This document shows positions 62,322-64,000 of a stretch of DNA of 64,000 bases, in pieces. The notes under the pieces were generated by a model that worked only from the letters and a program-made list of their open reading frames with translations, was not told the origin of the DNA and did not search any database. How positions within the stretch are numbered: position 1 is the first letter of the stretch; each line of letters begins with the position of its first letter. Source of the stretch: DRPG01 sp964655065 (lineage in GTDB: Bacteria > Myxococcota_A > UBA796 > GCA-2862545); NCBI GenBank assembly GCA_964655065.1, contig CAZZLC010000025.1, positions 29,816-93,815 on the forward strand, written 5' to 3'. Both the position numbers and the translations under genes were made by a program.

Positions 62322-62783
62322 ATGACGCTGTCCCACACGATGACGATGACCACGATCACCGAGCTCCTGGCTGACGACGCGGCGCGCGGAGCACTCCTGC
62401 GCGACGCGGAGGAGGTCCTCTCCAGGCGGGTCGCCGCCAGCCGAGGCATTACCGGTATGGCGGTGCGAGCGGGCTACGCGGCGTTTCAGCGCGTCCAGCC
62501 CGGGATCGTCCCGTCCGCTCTCGGGCGGCTGGCCCCGCACTTCGCACCGATCGTGGATCGGCACTGGCAGCAGGCCCAACAGACCGATGATCCCGTCGAC
62601 CACTTCGCGATGCACGCACCTGCGATCGCAGCCGACCTGCTCGAGGTGACCGACGGGATGGCGCGGAGCGCGCGGAGCGCCGTGCTCGTGCGCATCTACC
62701 GCTCGCTGCGAGAGCGGGCGCAGGAAGAGGTCGCCGGGTCGATGCCGGACGTGGCGGGCCTGCTCCAGAGGCACATCGGATAG
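62322..62783 (+). CDS. DUF6918-like protein
   Basis: The 153-residue product has GITGMAVRAGYAAFQRVQPG and RLAPHFAPIVDRHWQQAQQT, which resemble a small family known mostly from actinobacteria. It is mainly helical and probably soluble. The ATG at 62322 is poorly preceded by a ribosome site, and a second ATG (62340) could be used. The gene is divergent from the kinase and convergent with the last gene. Confidence 0.65.
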   Translation: MTLSHTMTMTTITELLADDAARGALLRDAEEVLSRRVAASRGITGMAVRAGYAAFQRVQPGIVPSALGRLAPHFAPIVDRHWQQAQQTDDPVDHFAMHAPAIAADLLEVTDGMARSARSAVLVRIYRSLRERAQEEVAGSMPDVAGLLQRHIG

Positions 62784-62801
62784 GCGGCGCGACAACTCGG
62801 T

Positions 62802-64000
62802 TCAGGGGCAGCCGAGCCCCTGGCCCTGCATGATGCTGGCGACCTCACGCTTCAGGGCGGCGTCGCCGACGTCGATCGCCGCACACAGCGACTTCACCGC
62901 CTCGTCGACGTGATCGAGCCGCATCAAGCTGTAGCCGCGCCCGTACAGCCCGTCCGGATGGTCGGGATCTCGACGCAGTGCCTGATCGAAGAGCGCCAGG
63001 CCTCGATCCAGCTCGCCCTGGTCGACGGCCTGCCAGCCCTGCTCGTGGAGCTCGTCGACGCGGGGAGGACGAGGCGCCGCCGACTTTCGGACCGTTCGCT
63101 TCGGCGCGGCAGGCTCCCCCGCGGCTGGAGGCTTCGCGGCTGGAGGCTTCGCGGCTGGAGGCTTCGCGGCTGGCGCTGGCTCGGGCTCCCCCGTCTCCGG
63201 CACGCTCCGACGTACGAGGCCGATGCTGCGTCCGGCCGGCGGGCCCACCGGGCGGGGATCGGTCGAGATCGACGCGTCTCCCAGGCTTCCCGTCACGAAG
63301 CTTCCCTCGAGCTCCTCGACCACCTCGGGGCCAGCCAGCATCCAAGCGCCGACCAGCAATGCCACCACGAGCAGAACCCCTGCCGTGACGACCCACTGCA
63401 CCGTCGAGCGTCGTCGCTCCGCCCGCAAGCGAACGATGCCGTCCTCGGTGTCGTCGATTCCGACCTCGGGAATCGGGTCCGGCGGCACGTGGACGTCGCT
63501 GATCTCGATGTAGGGCACGGGCTCCGGAACGTCCGCTTCCTCGGTATCTGGCTCGTGTAGCGGAACGTCGTCGCGCTCGGGCGGGGGCGGGGCGGTGCGC
63601 TTCATGGCGAGCGGCACCGGGTCGACATCGTCGAGATCGTCGAGGTCGGGGTCCGACTCGAGCGAGAGCTCGGGGGTGTCCGTCATCGTGCTGGGACGCA
63701 CCGTCGCCGTGCCAGGCCGAGACCACACTGGGGGGTCCTCGGAGCGCTCGCCGAGGTCCAGGGCGAGCGCCTCCGGGGCGTCGAGGGCGGGGGGGCCAGC
63801 ATCGAGCGGCGCGGGATCGACTTCGTGGATGGGGCCTCGGCGCTTCTCCCGGACGGGCGGGGGGGTCAGGCGGACGTTGGGGGGCAAACCAGAGGGAACG
63901 CGCCGAGGCTCGGGAGCGATCTCCCCGTCGCGGGGCTGGAGATAGGCTCGAGCCACCACTTCGCGCCCGTCGAGCGAGCCGGGTACGGTCCGGGGCTGCG
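62802..64000 (-). CDS. Pro-rich membrane protein with TPR-like C-terminus, N-terminus beyond window
   Basis: The frame is open through the right edge, and GTG codons at 63957-63959 and 63954-63956 are not obviously preceded by a ribosome site, so the gene probably starts beyond the window. A long Pro/Asp/Glu-rich region ends at a membrane helix (VTAGVLLVVALLVGAWMLAG), then an Ala-Ala-Lys-Pro-Pro repeat and a TPR-like end (HEQGWQAVDQGELDRGLALF, then a second repeat unit). Many myxobacterial membrane proteins have this build. Function unknown. Confidence 0.68.
   Translation of the reverse strand, partial: QPRTVPGSLDGREVVARAYLQPRDGEIAPEPRRVPSGLPPNVRLTPPPVREKRRGPIHEVDPAPLDAGPPALDAPEALALDLGERSEDPPVWSRPGTATVRPSTMTDTPELSLESDPDLDDLDDVDPVPLAMKRTAPPPPERDDVPLHEPDTEEADVPEPVPYIEISDVHVPPDPIPEVGIDDTEDGIVRLRAERRRSTVQWVVTAGVLLVVALLVGAWMLAGPEVVEELEGSFVTGSLGDASISTDPRPVGPPAGRSIGLVRRSVPETGEPEPAPAAKPPAAKPPAAKPPAAGEPAAPKRTVRKSAAPRPPRVDELHEQGWQAVDQGELDRGLALFDQALRRDPDHPDGLYGRGYSLMRLDHVDEAVKSLCAAIDVGDAALKREVASIMQGQGLGCP
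63121..63173. repeat. 15-bp tandem repeat, 3.5 copies
   Basis: The unit GCGGCTGGAGGCTTC occurs at 63121-63135, 63136-63150 and 63151-63165 and as GCGGCTGG to 63173. On the minus strand it encodes the Ala-Lys-Pro-Pro-Ala repeats of the last gene. The copies are identical, which suggests recent slippage. Confidence 0.9.

Overview
The window is about 64 kb of GC-rich, gene-dense bacterial DNA with no gap over 300 bases between genes. Several traits point to Myxococcota or a close deltaproteobacterial lineage: a protein ending in a MYXO-CTERM-like tail (24394-25656), many small lipoproteins of no known family, Ser/Thr kinase and PP2C phosphatase genes, a FliA/WhiG-type sigma factor without flagellar neighbours, sigma-54-type promoters and a sigma-54 activator. 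No insertion sequences, prophage genes, CRISPR arrays or plasmid functions were seen, so this looks like chromosomal backbone with lineage-specific islands.

Layout. 1-3407 (minus): an EF-G-like protein, PhoH and the start of a PgpH-type HD membrane protein. 3508-4577 (plus): a PP2C phosphatase behind a sigma-54-type promoter. 4578-11244 (minus): a second PP2C, a TM2-like protein, a lipoprotein, recO, mgtE, a membrane protein, mtnP and rlmN, in part with 4-base overlaps. 11329-15779 (plus): a hotdog thioesterase-like protein, RNase E/G and RecD2. 15786-16955 (minus): an RlmI-like methyltransferase. 16990-28937 (plus): a lipoprotein, minCDE, a membrane and accessory pair, a metallophosphoesterase, three tandem AIM24-family genes, a MYXO-CTERM metalloprotease and a MacB/LolCDE-like ABC exporter. 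28941-34490 (minus): a lipoprotein, initiator tRNA, an RluB-type synthase, scpB and scpA, a universal stress protein and a leucine dehydrogenase-type enzyme.

34579-37379 (minus) is an unusual operon: an unknown protein, a radical-SAM-like protein without the iron-sulfur triad, and a sigma-54 response regulator with a variant GAFTGA loop. 37409-41036 (plus): a large sulfatase-fold protein and an aldo/keto reductase. 41008-44449: two membrane proteins, a coiled-coil protein and an asparaginase. 44571-55055 (minus): two very large lipoproteins, a 1361-residue protein built of decayed kinase, ATPase, histidine-kinase and receiver domains, and a sigma factor behind a sigma-54-type promoter. 55216-60434 (plus): a beta-oxidation-like set (hbd, crt, acyl-CoA dehydrogenase, B12-binding mutase subunit), then a P-loop protein, a small protein and an exported protein. 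60406-64000: a membrane Ser/Thr kinase, a DUF6918-like protein and a partial proline-rich TPR-like protein.

Taken together, the ordinary parts serve translation and RNA processing (rlmN, rng, RluB, tRNA-fMet), division and chromosome upkeep (minCDE, scpAB, recO, recD2) and acyl-CoA metabolism. Phospho-signalling genes recur (two PP2C, one kinase, one pseudo-kinase hybrid, one sigma-54 activator). The most promising candidates for undescribed biology are the 45437-55055 operon of two lipoproteins with a decayed signalling hybrid, linked to a sigma factor with its own sigma-54-type promoter, and the 34579-37379 operon. All function calls rest on reading motifs by eye; no database search was run.
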